DNA of 64,000 bases from UBA7067 sp051880615. GTDB lineage: Bacteria > Bacillota > Clostridia > Oscillospirales > Acutalibacteraceae. Both the position numbers and the translations under genes were made by a program. The DNA lies in NCBI GenBank assembly GCA_051880615.1, contig JBJEOH010000041.1, positions 124,001-188,000 on the forward strand. The letters are read 5' to 3'. Positions within the stretch are counted from its first letter, which is position 1; each line of letters opens with the position of its first letter. A model generated the notes under the pieces. It worked only from the letters and a program-made list of their open reading frames with translations. It did no database searches and had not been told where the DNA came from. Below are positions 34,095-42,986 of the stretch, piece by piece.

Positions 34095-36233
34095 ATGGCT
34101 AACGAATTATATGAGGCTATGTCCATTGAAGCAGAAAAAGAGAAGGAGCTTTTTCTGTCCGGCAAAAGTACTACCGCGTACAAATATATGGGTGCTCACA
34201 AGGCGGTGAATCAGGATGGATACGAGGGAGTAATCTTTCGTGTTTGGGCGCCGCACGCACTTACTGTTTCGGTTGTGGGCGACTTTAATAACTGGGACAA
34301 TATGGCGGACTATATGACCAAAGTTGACGACCGCGGTATCTGGGAGTGTTTTATCGGTAATGTAAAGCAGTTTGATTGCTATAAATACTGTGTTGAAACA
34401 CCATGGTTTGAGAAACTTTACAAGTCTGACCCATATGCTTTCCACGCTCAGACGCGTCCCGACAATGCTTCAAAGTTTTATGATTTCCAGGAGTTCAACT
34501 GGGAGGACAGCGAATTTGAGGAACAACTCAAAAATAATAACAAAGGCATTGATAAGCCGATGAATATTTATGAGATTCATGCAGGTTCGTGGAAGATTGG
34601 CAAGGACGGCGAAAGACTGAGCTACCATAACCTTGCAAAGGAGCTTGTTCCGTATGTCAAGGAAATGGGATATACTCATGTTGAGCTTATGCCTATTACA
34701 GAGTATCCTTATGACGGCTCATGGGGATATCAGGTAACGGGATACTATGCCCCGACCTCACGCTACGGTACACCTGATGATTTTAAGAGTTTTGTAAACG
34801 AGTGCCATAAGGCAGGAATACAGGTTATTCTTGACTGGGTTCCGGCTCACTTCCCACGCGATGCTCACGGTCTTGCACGCTTTGACGGCACCTGCTGCTA
34901 TGAGTATGCAGACACAAGAAAAGGCGAGCATAAGGAATGGGGAACACTCGTGTTTGATTACAGCCGTTATGAGGTTAAGAGCTTCCTTACATCAAGCGCA
35001 AATTTCTGGCTCAGCGAATACCATATCGACGGTATCAGAGTTGACGCTGTTGCTTCAATGCTTTATCTTGACTACAACCGCCGCGATGGCGAGTGGGTTG
35101 CAAATATGTTCGGCGGCAAGGAACACCTTGAGGCTGTTGATTTTCTGCGTCATCTCAATTACGGTATTCAGCAGAATCTGCCCGGCAAATATATGATAGC
35201 CGAGGAATCAACATCTTGGCCGCTTGTTTCAAGACCGACAGAAGACGGCGGACTTGGATTTAACTATAAGTGGAATATGGGCTGGATGAATGATATGCTG
35301 CACTATATGTCGCTTGACCCGATTTACCGTCCATTCCACCACGATGCACTCACTTTCAGTTTCTTCTATGCGTTCTCTGAGAACTTCCTGCTTCCGATTT
35401 CACATGACGAGGTAGTTTACGGCAAATGCTCGCTTATAAACAAAATGCCGGGCGATTATGATATGAAATTTGCCGGCGTTCGCGCATTTATGGCATATAT
35501 GATGATTCATCCGGGCAAGAAGCTCACATTTATGGGAACTGAATTAGGTCAGTTTGACGAGTGGGATTCAACAAGCGAGCTCCAGTGGAATTTGCTTGGC
35601 TTTGAAAAGCATCAGAAGCTACATAACTTCTTTAAGGAAATAAACCATTTCTATCTGGAAAATCCGCCTCTCTACGAAGTTGACTTCACATGGGAAGGCT
35701 TCCAGTGGATTCACCATAACGACTACACTCAGAGTGTTATTGCTTTCCAGCGCATTGATAAAAGCGGTGAGAGAATTATCGGTGTATGCAACTTCCAGCC
35801 GATGCTGCGTGAGAATTACGCAATCGGTGTTCCTCAGAACGGAATTTATGCCGAGGTATTCAATACCGATGACGAGCGCTTTGGCGGTTCAGGTATTACA
35901 AACGGACAGCATATTGATTCGAGCGGAGAGGAAATGCATGACCTTGACCAGTCAATTATGCTTACTCTTCCTCCGATGTCTGTTATGTACTTTAAGTGCA
36001 TAGAGAAAAAACCGCCAAGACCGAAGAAGAAAAAGGTTACAAAGAAAAAGACTACAGCGAAAACAAAAGCTGCTGATTCTGAAAAGGCTGAGGAGGCAGA
36101 AGCTTCCGAGAGCAAAACGACCAAAGCTTCAAAGTCAGCAAAGACAACAAAGACAACAAAGTCAGCAAAGACAACAAAGACAACAAAGACAACAAAGACA
36201 GCAAAAAAAGAAGCAGACAATAAAGAGGAATAA
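34095..36233 (+). CDS. glgB: 1,4-alpha-glucan branching enzyme with a Lys/Thr/Ala-rich C-terminal tail
   Basis: Introduces alpha-1,6 branches into glycogen. CBM48-type N-terminal domain (FRVWAPHALTVSVVGDFNNW), GH13 barrel with YGTPDDFKSFVNECHKAGI, the catalytic-site motifs DGIRVDAVASML and EESTSW, and HDEVVYGK, then the all-beta C-terminal domain. After the normal end, residues 638-712 form a low-complexity tail rich in Lys, Thr, Ala and Ser with KTTKTTK repeats, not part of known GlgB proteins. ATG at 34095 is 9 nt from GGAGA. First gene of glgB-glgC-glgD-glgA. Confidence 0.96.
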   Translation: MANELYEAMSIEAEKEKELFLSGKSTTAYKYMGAHKAVNQDGYEGVIFRVWAPHALTVSVVGDFNNWDNMADYMTKVDDRGIWECFIGNVKQFDCYKYCVETPWFEKLYKSDPYAFHAQTRPDNASKFYDFQEFNWEDSEFEEQLKNNNKGIDKPMNIYEIHAGSWKIGKDGERLSYHNLAKELVPYVKEMGYTHVELMPITEYPYDGSWGYQVTGYYAPTSRYGTPDDFKSFVNECHKAGIQVILDWVPAHFPRDAHGLARFDGTCCYEYADTRKGEHKEWGTLVFDYSRYEVKSFLTSSANFWLSEYHIDGIRVDAVASMLYLDYNRRDGEWVANMFGGKEHLEAVDFLRHLNYGIQQNLPGKYMIAEESTSWPLVSRPTEDGGLGFNYKWNMGWMNDMLHYMSLDPIYRPFHHDALTFSFFYAFSENFLLPISHDEVVYGKCSLINKMPGDYDMKFAGVRAFMAYMMIHPGKKLTFMGTELGQFDEWDSTSELQWNLLGFEKHQKLHNFFKEINHFYLENPPLYEVDFTWEGFQWIHHNDYTQSVIAFQRIDKSGERIIGVCNFQPMLRENYAIGVPQNGIYAEVFNTDDERFGGSGITNGQHIDSSGEEMHDLDQSIMLTLPPMSVMYFKCIEKKPPRPKKKKVTKKKTTAKTKAADSEKAEEAEASESKTTKASKSAKTTKTTKSAKTTKTTKTTKTAKKEADNKEE
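36131..36203 (+). repeat. 9-bp tandem repeat inside the glgB 3' end
   Basis: About eight units close to AAAGACAAC (variants AAAGTCAGC), encoding repeated Lys-Thr-Thr and Lys-Ser-Ala. The unit is a multiple of three, so copy-number changes by slippage would stay in frame. Confidence 0.8.
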
Positions 36234-36337
36234 GACTTCAATTTGCTTATAAGATGCATTTGCATTTTTAAAAATAATATATTTTTATTAGTAGTGCTCC
36301 TTTATAAAGGATTGCTACATAAGGAGGTAATCGAATA

Positions 36338-37561
36338 ATGCAAAACTATCCTAAGCAAGAAGTTGTTGCTATGCTGCTCGCCGGCGGACAGGGAAGCAGA
36401 CTGGGCGTTCTGACACAGAACATCGCAAAGCCTGCCGTTCCATTCGGCGGTAAGTACAGGATAATAGATTTTCCGCTTTCAAACTGTGTAAACTCCGGAA
36501 TTGATGAGGTTGGCGTGCTTACACAGTACCAGCCGCTTGTTCTCAACGAGTATATCGGTACAGGTCAGCCGTGGGATCTCGACGGAATTTTCGAGGGAGT
36601 TCACTGCTTAAGCCCTTACCAGCAGATTAACGGCGCTGCATGGTATTCCGGCACTGCAAACGCTATTTATCAAAATATTAACTACATAGACCGCTACAGA
36701 CCGGAGTATGTTGTTATTCTTTCGGGTGACCATATTTATAAAATGGACTACTCCAAGATGATTGCCGAGCACAAGCAAAATAACGCCGATTGCACAATCG
36801 CGTCAATCGATGTTCCGCTTGCCGAGGCTTCGCGTTTTGGTATTCTAAATACAAATCCTGACGGCTCAATCTATGAGTTTGATGAAAAGCCGGCTGTGCC
36901 GAAGAGCACAAACGCTTCAATGGGTATATATGTTTTTACTTGGAGCAAGCTGCGTAAGTATCTCATAGAGGACGCTGATAAGGAGGATTCAAGCCACGAT
37001 TTCGGCAAGGATGTTCTTCCGGCGATGCTCAATGCAGGTGAAAGAATGTTCTCTTATCGTTTTGAGGGCTATTGGAAGGATGTCGGAACAATCGACAGCC
37101 TTTGGGAGGCAAATATGGATTTGCTTGACCCGAATGTTCCTCTCGACTTAAGCGGCGAAAAGGACAAGATTTATTCAAGAAATCCCGTTATGCCGCCTCA
37201 GTATGTTGCGCAAACAGCAAAAATTCAGAATGCTCTTGTGGCTGACGGCTGTAACATTTACGGAGAGGTTGAATTCTCTGTTCTGTTTGCCGGCGTTACA
37301 GTTGGCGTTGGAGCAGTTGTAAGCGATTCAATTATTATGCCGGGTGCAGTAATTGAGGATAACGCAGTTGTTCAGTACGCAATAATCGGCGAGAATGCTC
37401 ACATCGGCAGCGGAGCTGTTATTGGTAAGCGCCCTGAAGAAGTGGAAGACAAGGATCAATGGGGTATTGCTGTTGTCGGCGGTAATCTTTGCGTCGGCAA
37501 AAATGCTGTTGTTGCTGCGAAAGAAATGGTATACAATGATATAGAAGGGGATGGTGAGTAA
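36338..37561 (+). CDS. glgC: Glucose-1-phosphate adenylyltransferase catalytic-type subunit
   Basis: Makes ADP-glucose from glucose-1-phosphate and ATP. N-terminal nucleotidyltransferase signature LAGGQGSRLGVLTQNIAKPA and PFGGKYRIIDFPLSNC, the DEKP motif in the middle, and a left-handed beta-helix C-terminus. 407 residues. Ribosome binding site AAGGAGGTAAT. Stop overlaps the glgD start (TAATG), implying coupled translation of the two subunits. Confidence 0.96.
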   Translation: MQNYPKQEVVAMLLAGGQGSRLGVLTQNIAKPAVPFGGKYRIIDFPLSNCVNSGIDEVGVLTQYQPLVLNEYIGTGQPWDLDGIFEGVHCLSPYQQINGAAWYSGTANAIYQNINYIDRYRPEYVVILSGDHIYKMDYSKMIAEHKQNNADCTIASIDVPLAEASRFGILNTNPDGSIYEFDEKPAVPKSTNASMGIYVFTWSKLRKYLIEDADKEDSSHDFGKDVLPAMLNAGERMFSYRFEGYWKDVGTIDSLWEANMDLLDPNVPLDLSGEKDKIYSRNPVMPPQYVAQTAKIQNALVADGCNIYGEVEFSVLFAGVTVGVGAVVSDSIIMPGAVIEDNAVVQYAIIGENAHIGSGAVIGKRPEEVEDKDQWGIAVVGGNLCVGKNAVVAAKEMVYNDIEGDGE

Positions 37562-38688
37562 TGAAAGGAACAAACATTTTAGGATTGGTTTTTCCTAATA
37601 TAAACGACATCTGCATCCCCGAGCTTACCTCAAAAAGAGCTATCGGTTCAACTCCATTCGGCGGAAAGTACAGGCTCATCGATTTTACACTTTCAAATTT
37701 TGTAAACTCAGGTATTGACAAAGTTGGCGTTGTTGCAGAGAAAAAATTCGCATCCCTTATGGATCATCTCGGTTCAGGTAAGGCGTGGGATTTGTCTAAA
37801 CGCCGTGGCGGTCTTACAATATTGTCGCCGTACAGTATGGGAGCAGACAGCTTCACAACAACAGTTGAGTGTATGTATAATATGAGAGGCTTTGTTGAAA
37901 AGTCAAAAGAGGAGTATGTTCTTCTGACTACCAGTAACAATGTGTTCAACTGCGATTACAGCAAGATGATTGAGCAGCATATAAAAACTAACGCTGATAT
38001 AACATTTATGTATGTTCACGGAACTGTTTCAAAGGGTTCAACAGCACCGATTGTTATAACTACCGATACAGATAACAAAATAACCGATATGGTTATCAAT
38101 CCTCGTGTTGAAGCTGCAAGCGGTTTTGAGTGTGATTATCTGTTCTCTTCAGCATTTATGAAGAAAGAGCTTTTTCTTGATTTGCTTGTTGACTGTGTAA
38201 GCAGAAATGCTCTTGATTTCAGACGAAACCTTATTCTTGACAATTACAAGAGGTTCAATGTTTACGGCTACGAGTTCACGGGCTACTATTCATCAATAAC
38301 CTCACTTGATACATATTTCAAGTCTAATATGTCGCTTATGGATCCGCTTGTAAGAGCTGATCTGTTTAACTTTGACAGACCGATTTTTACAAAGGTTCGC
38401 GACGATATGCCGAGTAAATACGGATTGGGCTCATCTGTTAAAAACTCTCTTATTGCACAGGGTTGTGTTATTGAGGGTGAGGTTGAAAATTGTATTATTT
38501 CAAAGGGTGTTCACATCGGCAAAGGTGCTAAAGTTGAAAACTGCATCATAATGCAGGATACAAAGATAGGCGAAAATGGCAGATTAAGTTATGTTATTTG
38601 CGACAAGGATGTTGTTATTAAAAATGACAGGGCTCTCATGGGCTACGACACCTATCCGATTTACATTGCAAAAAATAATACAGTTTGA
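37561..38688 (+). CDS. glgD: Glucose-1-phosphate adenylyltransferase regulatory-type subunit
   Basis: GlgC paralogue of 375 residues. PFGGKYRLIDFTLSNFVNSG is kept, but the N-terminal GGxGxRL loop of GlgC is replaced by VFPNINDICIPELTSKRA, as in Firmicutes GlgD, which forms a hetero-oligomer with GlgC. Hexapeptide-like repeats close the protein. Translationally coupled to glgC. Confidence 0.94.
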   Translation: MKGTNILGLVFPNINDICIPELTSKRAIGSTPFGGKYRLIDFTLSNFVNSGIDKVGVVAEKKFASLMDHLGSGKAWDLSKRRGGLTILSPYSMGADSFTTTVECMYNMRGFVEKSKEEYVLLTTSNNVFNCDYSKMIEQHIKTNADITFMYVHGTVSKGSTAPIVITTDTDNKITDMVINPRVEAASGFECDYLFSSAFMKKELFLDLLVDCVSRNALDFRRNLILDNYKRFNVYGYEFTGYYSSITSLDTYFKSNMSLMDPLVRADLFNFDRPIFTKVRDDMPSKYGLGSSVKNSLIAQGCVIEGEVENCIISKGVHIGKGAKVENCIIMQDTKIGENGRLSYVICDKDVVIKNDRALMGYDTYPIYIAKNNTV

Positions 38689-38712
38689 TAAATTTAGATT
38701 GGAGATTAAGAT

Positions 38713-40149
38713 ATGAGAGTTCTTTATTGCACAAGTGAATCTAACCCTTTTGCAGGCTCAGGCGGACTTGCAGATGTTGCAGGTGCCGGCTCATTGCCGA
38801 AAGCACTTAAGGAAAAGGGAGTAGATTGCAGAGTTGTTATGCCGCTATACGGTGATATTCCGCAGGGTCTTAAGAATCAGATGCGCTACAGAACAAACTT
38901 CACCGTTCCTGTAGGCTGGAGAAGCCAGTACTGCGGTATCTTTGAGGCATACTACAACGACATTGTGTATTATTTCATTGATAACGAATATTACTTCAAG
39001 CGCAGCGGTCTTTACGGCTTTTATGATGATGCAGAGCGTTTTGCGTTCTTCTCAAGAGCTATTATGGAGATGCTGCCGAGGGTTGAATTCCACCCGGATG
39101 TTTTGCAGTGCAACGACTGGCAGACAGCGCTTGTACCTACATATTACTATTTATTCTACAGCCACAATCCATGGTATCATAATATCAAGAGCGTTTTCAC
39201 GATTCACAATATTCAGTATCAGGGTATGTATGGCTGGGAGGTAAACACAGAGTGTGTAGGTGTTCCTGCCGATAAGACAAAGCTTTTGGAGCAGGACGGC
39301 AAGCTTAACTTTGTTAAAGGTGCTATTGAAACCTCAACACGAGTTACAACAGTAAGCCCGTCTTACGCTAACGAGATTTTAAATCCGTGGTTCTCACACG
39401 GACTGCATACAATTCTGAATCGCCGTCAGTATAAGCTGTGCGGAATTCTCAACGGAATTGACAACGCAAGCTACAACCCGGAAAACGACATTCAGCTTTA
39501 CGCTCATTATTCAGCCAATGATTTACGAGGTAAGGCATTCTGTAAGAGTGCATTGCAGGAGCGTTTGAATCTTGAACGCCGCAGTGATCCGCCGATTATC
39601 GCAATGGTATCAAGGTTGGTAGGACACAAGGGTCTTGACCTTGTCAGAATGTCGCTTGATGAGATTATGTGCGGTCACGATGTTCAGTTTGTTATTCTCG
39701 GCTCGGGCGATAAGGAATATGAGGACTTCTTTGCATATATGCAGAGAAAATATCCGGGCAGACTTTGCTTCTGCCGCGGTTACATTCCGGAGCTTGCAAG
39801 AAAGATTTATTCCGGATCTGATATTTTCCTTATGCCGTCAAAGAGCGAGCCTTGCGGACTTTCACAGATGATAGCTTTGCGCTACGGTTCAATCCCTGTT
39901 GTAAGAGAAACAGGCGGTCTGCGTGATTCAATTCACGACAGTATGGACGGCTACGGCAACGGCTTTACATTTGCTAAGTACGAGGCTTATGATATGGTTC
40001 AGGCTGTTAAGCGTGCTATCAACGGCTATTGGAATAAGGACGGCTGGTCAAAGCTTGTTCAGCGTGCAATGCGCAGCGACAACAGCTGGGCACGCTCCGC
40101 TCAGGATTATCTCAATGTTTATACTGACACAGTAAATAACTGGAAATAA
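38713..40149 (+). CDS. glgA: Glycogen synthase (ADP-glucose type) with an altered N-terminal motif
   Basis: GT5 glycosyltransferase of 478 residues extending alpha-1,4-glucan. GT-B motifs are present: QCNDWQTALVPTY, TIHNIQYQGMYGW, MVSRLVGHKGLDL, and the C-terminal SKSEPCGLSQMIALRYGSIP with ETGGL. The N-terminal KxGGL motif reads GSGGL: position 15, Lys in E. coli GlgA, is Gly, and two extra residues follow (ADVAGAGSLP). Last gene of the glg operon, followed by a two-way terminator. Confidence 0.95.
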   Translation: MRVLYCTSESNPFAGSGGLADVAGAGSLPKALKEKGVDCRVVMPLYGDIPQGLKNQMRYRTNFTVPVGWRSQYCGIFEAYYNDIVYYFIDNEYYFKRSGLYGFYDDAERFAFFSRAIMEMLPRVEFHPDVLQCNDWQTALVPTYYYLFYSHNPWYHNIKSVFTIHNIQYQGMYGWEVNTECVGVPADKTKLLEQDGKLNFVKGAIETSTRVTTVSPSYANEILNPWFSHGLHTILNRRQYKLCGILNGIDNASYNPENDIQLYAHYSANDLRGKAFCKSALQERLNLERRSDPPIIAMVSRLVGHKGLDLVRMSLDEIMCGHDVQFVILGSGDKEYEDFFAYMQRKYPGRLCFCRGYIPELARKIYSGSDIFLMPSKSEPCGLSQMIALRYGSIPVVRETGGLRDSIHDSMDGYGNGFTFAKYEAYDMVQAVKRAINGYWNKDGWSKLVQRAMRSDNSWARSAQDYLNVYTDTVNNWK

Positions 40150-40168
40150 TATTACAGCATAAAACATT

Positions 40169-40206
40169 AAAAGCAGATGCTCATAGTCGGGCATCTGCTT
40201 TTGAGT
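40169..40206 (+). terminator. Two-way terminator between glgA and the phosphatase
   Basis: AAAAGCAGATGC / GCATCTGCTTTT with a 10-nt loop; T-rich on both strands, serving glgA and the convergent phosphatase gene. Confidence 0.9.
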
Positions 40207-40234
40207 TTTTGTTTGTATTTTAAGTGGCGGTCAT

Positions 40235-40690
40235 TTACTGAGATACAATATGCTCAAGCAATCCTCGGCAGCCTCTGACAATATCGCTGTAGGTGATGTC
40301 AAAATTGCCTGTGTACCAAGGGTCGGCAATGTCGCCGCCACTTTGCGTGAAATCGAGGAGCTTGTAGATTTTATGCTTGTCGTCGTTTTTTATGATGCGC
40401 CGCAGGTTACGCATATTCAGGCTGTCCATCATAATTATGTAGTCGTATCGCTCATAGTCTGACGCTTTAATCTGCACCGCACGCTTACCCTCGCAGGAAA
40501 TACCGTTCTCTTGAAGCTTGCGCCTTGTTCCGGGGTGAACAGGGTTGCCTATTTCCTCGGTGCTTGTGGCGGCTGACGCAATATAGAATTCATCGTGCAG
40601 TCCCATCTTATCTACCATATCCTGCATAACAAACTGCGCCATTGGTGAACGGCATATGTTGCCGTGGCACACAAACATTATTTTTGTCAT
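40235..40690 (-). CDS. Low-molecular-weight protein-tyrosine-phosphatase-family protein
   Basis: 151 residues. The catalytic loop CHGNICRS places the nucleophile Cys8 and Arg14, and the general acid lies in the ADPWYTG motif. Dephosphorylates phosphotyrosine or phosphoarginine in this family; a phosphoarginine role is worth considering because mcsB is in the window, but the sequence does not decide it. Strong ribosome binding site GGAGGTTT on the minus strand. Confidence 0.92.
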   Translation of the reverse strand: MTKIMFVCHGNICRSPMAQFVMQDMVDKMGLHDEFYIASAATSTEEIGNPVHPGTRRKLQENGISCEGKRAVQIKASDYERYDYIIMMDSLNMRNLRRIIKNDDKHKIYKLLDFTQSGGDIADPWYTGNFDITYSDIVRGCRGLLEHIVSQ

Positions 40691-40903
40691 ATAAACCTCC
40701 GCTGAGAAACTTGAATTGAATTTACATTTCAGAGTATACCAAAGGATAAGGATTTGTTCAACTGTCTGATTCAGTTATTCGTATATTCAGCTCTAAAAAA
40801 ACAGGTATAAGCTGTAATTTTTATTAAATATAATGGTTTATCACTTTACAAAAGAGAATTAATGATATAGAATGTTTATAAGGTTGAGTGGGGAGGCATA
40901 CAA

Positions 40904-41449
40904 ATGTTCAACGATGAATTAATGACCTTTTACGAAAGCAGAGAGCTTGTGTCAATTCACAGTGACACAAGTGAATACGGCTCGTATGCAGTAGGCTATA
41001 TTGTGGGATATAATGAGGTGCATTATATCCTTGCTCTTATTTCGCCGTATGGCAGATATGACGGCTTTGTGGTGAGAGAAAGAAAAAGTATAGTATCTGT
41101 TGAACACGGAGGAAAGTATGAAAACAAGATAAAAAGGCTTGCGGCTTACTACAAGACGAAGCACGAAGAGCTTGATTTATCTGAGGATAATTTGTATCTG
41201 TCAATGCTTAATTTTGCGAGTGAACGCAATTTTATTGTAGCGATTGAGCTCAATGGCAGTGGGGATCAGGATTGTATAGGTTATGTTAAAAACATTGATA
41301 CAAAAAGCGATGATAAGTCCTGCACAATAATACTGATTGACGAGTACGGCGAGAATGACGGAGAAGCAGTATTAATGATTGATGATATAACCGAGCTGTC
41401 CGTTAATACCGAGGATGAAATCAGGCTTAAAATCATTCACGAAAACTGA
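40904..41449 (+). CDS. Protein of unknown function with two internal repeats
   Basis: 181 residues, no recognised family. Two related segments of about 65-70 residues (roughly 11-79 and 106-178) share the pattern Gly-Tyr-[IV], a hydrophobic strand, xxYGxxDG, a strand, then a charged helix: ISPYGRYDGFVVRE against IDEYGENDGEAVLM. Mostly beta, acidic, soluble. Ribosome binding site GGGGAGG at 40889-40895. It is 14 nt before the acetyltransferase gene and probably co-transcribed with it. Confidence 0.8.
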   Translation: MFNDELMTFYESRELVSIHSDTSEYGSYAVGYIVGYNEVHYILALISPYGRYDGFVVRERKSIVSVEHGGKYENKIKRLAAYYKTKHEELDLSEDNLYLSMLNFASERNFIVAIELNGSGDQDCIGYVKNIDTKSDDKSCTIILIDEYGENDGEAVLMIDDITELSVNTEDEIRLKIIHEN

Positions 41450-41463
41450 ACGGAGGTAACAAA

Positions 41464-42111
41464 ATGAATCACATTGAACGCAGGGACAAGGGTCTGCCGT
41501 ACATATCCGACAAAGCTGTATTTGAGCAGCAGAAAGTCTGCCGCAGACTGACACATCAACTCAACACGATTGATCGTTCGGACTTTGAGGGCATAAGCAG
41601 AATTGTCAAGGAACTGCTCGGCAAGTCAGACGGTGCGTTTATCAATCCGCCGTTTTACTGTGACTACGGCTTTAATATTGAGGTAGGCAAGCATCTGTTT
41701 GTAAACTACAACTGCACGATAATTGATGTTGCAAAGGTAATAATCGGCGATAACTGCCTGCTTGCGCCGAATGTGGCGATATACACCGCAGGACACCCTG
41801 TTTATCCCGATACAAGAAACACAGGCTATGAATACGGCGCTGAGGTTGTAATCGGCGACAATGTGTGGATTGGCGGTAATTCAGTAATCTGCCCGGGTGT
41901 GCATATCGGCAGTAATACGGTTATCGGTGCAGGCAGTGTTGTCACAAAGGATATACCCGATTGGGTAGTGGCTGCCGGAAATCCGTGCAGGGTTATCCGA
42001 AAAATTACCGATGAGGATAAGAATAAATACTTCAAAAACAAAAAATTTGACGATGAAGCATGGCGGGACGCACAGCAGCTTATGCAAAACGGAGCGCCTT
42101 GGCTGCTGTAA
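41464..42111 (+). CDS. Maltose/galactoside O-acetyltransferase-family protein
   Basis: Left-handed beta-helix acetyltransferase of 215 residues: NPPFYCDYGFNIEVGKHLFV, NYNCTIIDVAKVIIGDNCLL, the catalytic His region TAGHPVYP, then IGDNVWIGGNSVICPGV and IGAGSVVTKDIP. Uses acetyl-CoA to acetylate sugar hydroxyls. The acceptor cannot be predicted. Close to the glycogen operon but in a separate unit. Confidence 0.9.
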   Translation: MNHIERRDKGLPYISDKAVFEQQKVCRRLTHQLNTIDRSDFEGISRIVKELLGKSDGAFINPPFYCDYGFNIEVGKHLFVNYNCTIIDVAKVIIGDNCLLAPNVAIYTAGHPVYPDTRNTGYEYGAEVVIGDNVWIGGNSVICPGVHIGSNTVIGAGSVVTKDIPDWVVAAGNPCRVIRKITDEDKNKYFKNKKFDDEAWRDAQQLMQNGAPWLL

Positions 42112-42290
42112 TTAACGGCGCTTTACGGCATAGCGGTAAATATTCAAGAATTTACATTTTCATTTTCCCGTGATAGTGATTGACGATATCCGGTTTTTGT
42201 GATAAAGTTACAAAGGTCGAATTCGCTCGGAATTCGTTATGGATATTGTTTTATGCGTCGTTTTGCGTTGCATATATTGGGGGAATAGAA

Positions 42291-42926
42291 ATGCTTAAGC
42301 ATTGCGTTGATACATTTTTGTACGCAATAATCGGCGGCTTGTGTATCGGTCTTGGTGCAACGGCGTACCTTTGCACCGAGAATGCTATTTTCGGCTCGGT
42401 GCTGTTTACGCTCGGACTTTTCACAATCTGCACAATGGGATTTAATCTTTTCACAGGCAAGGTCTCGTATATCCTTGAGAAAAGACCTTACAGATTTATT
42501 GAGCTTCCGTTAATCTGGCTTGGCAACCTTATCGGTACCGCTGGACTTGCACTATTGCTAAGTTTGACAAGAATAGGGGAGAACCTGAGTGAAAGAGCGG
42601 CTGAACTTTGTCGGATAAAGCTCGGCGACAGCCCTTTGAGCGTGTTCATACTTGCGATATTCTGCAATCTGCTTATCTTTATTGCAGTAGACGGCTTTAA
42701 AAATAACCCTTGTCCACTCGGCAAGTATCTCGGACTTTTCCTCGGGGTTATCGCATTTATATTTTGCAGCTATGAACACTGTATCGCAAATATGTTTTAC
42801 TTTGCGGCAGGCGGTGCGTGGTCGATTAATGCGCTGCTCTATCTTATAATCATCACAGTAGGCAACTCTGTCGGCGGCTTGCTGATTCCTATATGCAGAA
42901 TTGCCCATAATAAGCTTACAGCGTAA
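42291..42926 (+). CDS. Formate/nitrite transporter-family channel, short form
   Basis: Six-segment membrane protein of 211 residues. FYAIIGGLCIGLGATAYL-like first segments, MGFNLFTGKVSYIL and the C-terminal NSVGGLLIPI resemble the FNT family, which moves formate, nitrite or hydrosulphide. Shorter than the usual 250-290 residues. ATG at 42291 is preceded by GGGGGAA (42279-42285); an ATG-less upstream extension to 42180 lacks a ribosome binding site. Formate exchange would fit an anaerobic fermenter and the class III reductase, which uses formate. Confidence 0.8.
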   Translation: MLKHCVDTFLYAIIGGLCIGLGATAYLCTENAIFGSVLFTLGLFTICTMGFNLFTGKVSYILEKRPYRFIELPLIWLGNLIGTAGLALLLSLTRIGENLSERAAELCRIKLGDSPLSVFILAIFCNLLIFIAVDGFKNNPCPLGKYLGLFLGVIAFIFCSYEHCIANMFYFAAGGAWSINALLYLIIITVGNSVGGLLIPICRIAHNKLTA

Positions 42927-42930
42927 ATTA

Positions 42931-42960
42931 AAAACGGAACGGTTTTCGCCGTTCCGTTTT
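42931..42960 (+). terminator. Two-way terminator between the FNT gene and the amidohydrolase
   Basis: 12-bp stem AAAACGGAACGG / CCGTTCCGTTTT, ending in T on both strands, between convergent genes. Confidence 0.92.
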
Positions 42961-42986
42961 GTGTTATATTCATCTAATTCAAATAA

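Noticed and set aside
42220..42240. CGAATTC-GCTCG-GAATTCG inverted repeat before the FNT gene as a terminator
   Set aside because: No T-run on either side; an operator is possible but cannot be supported.
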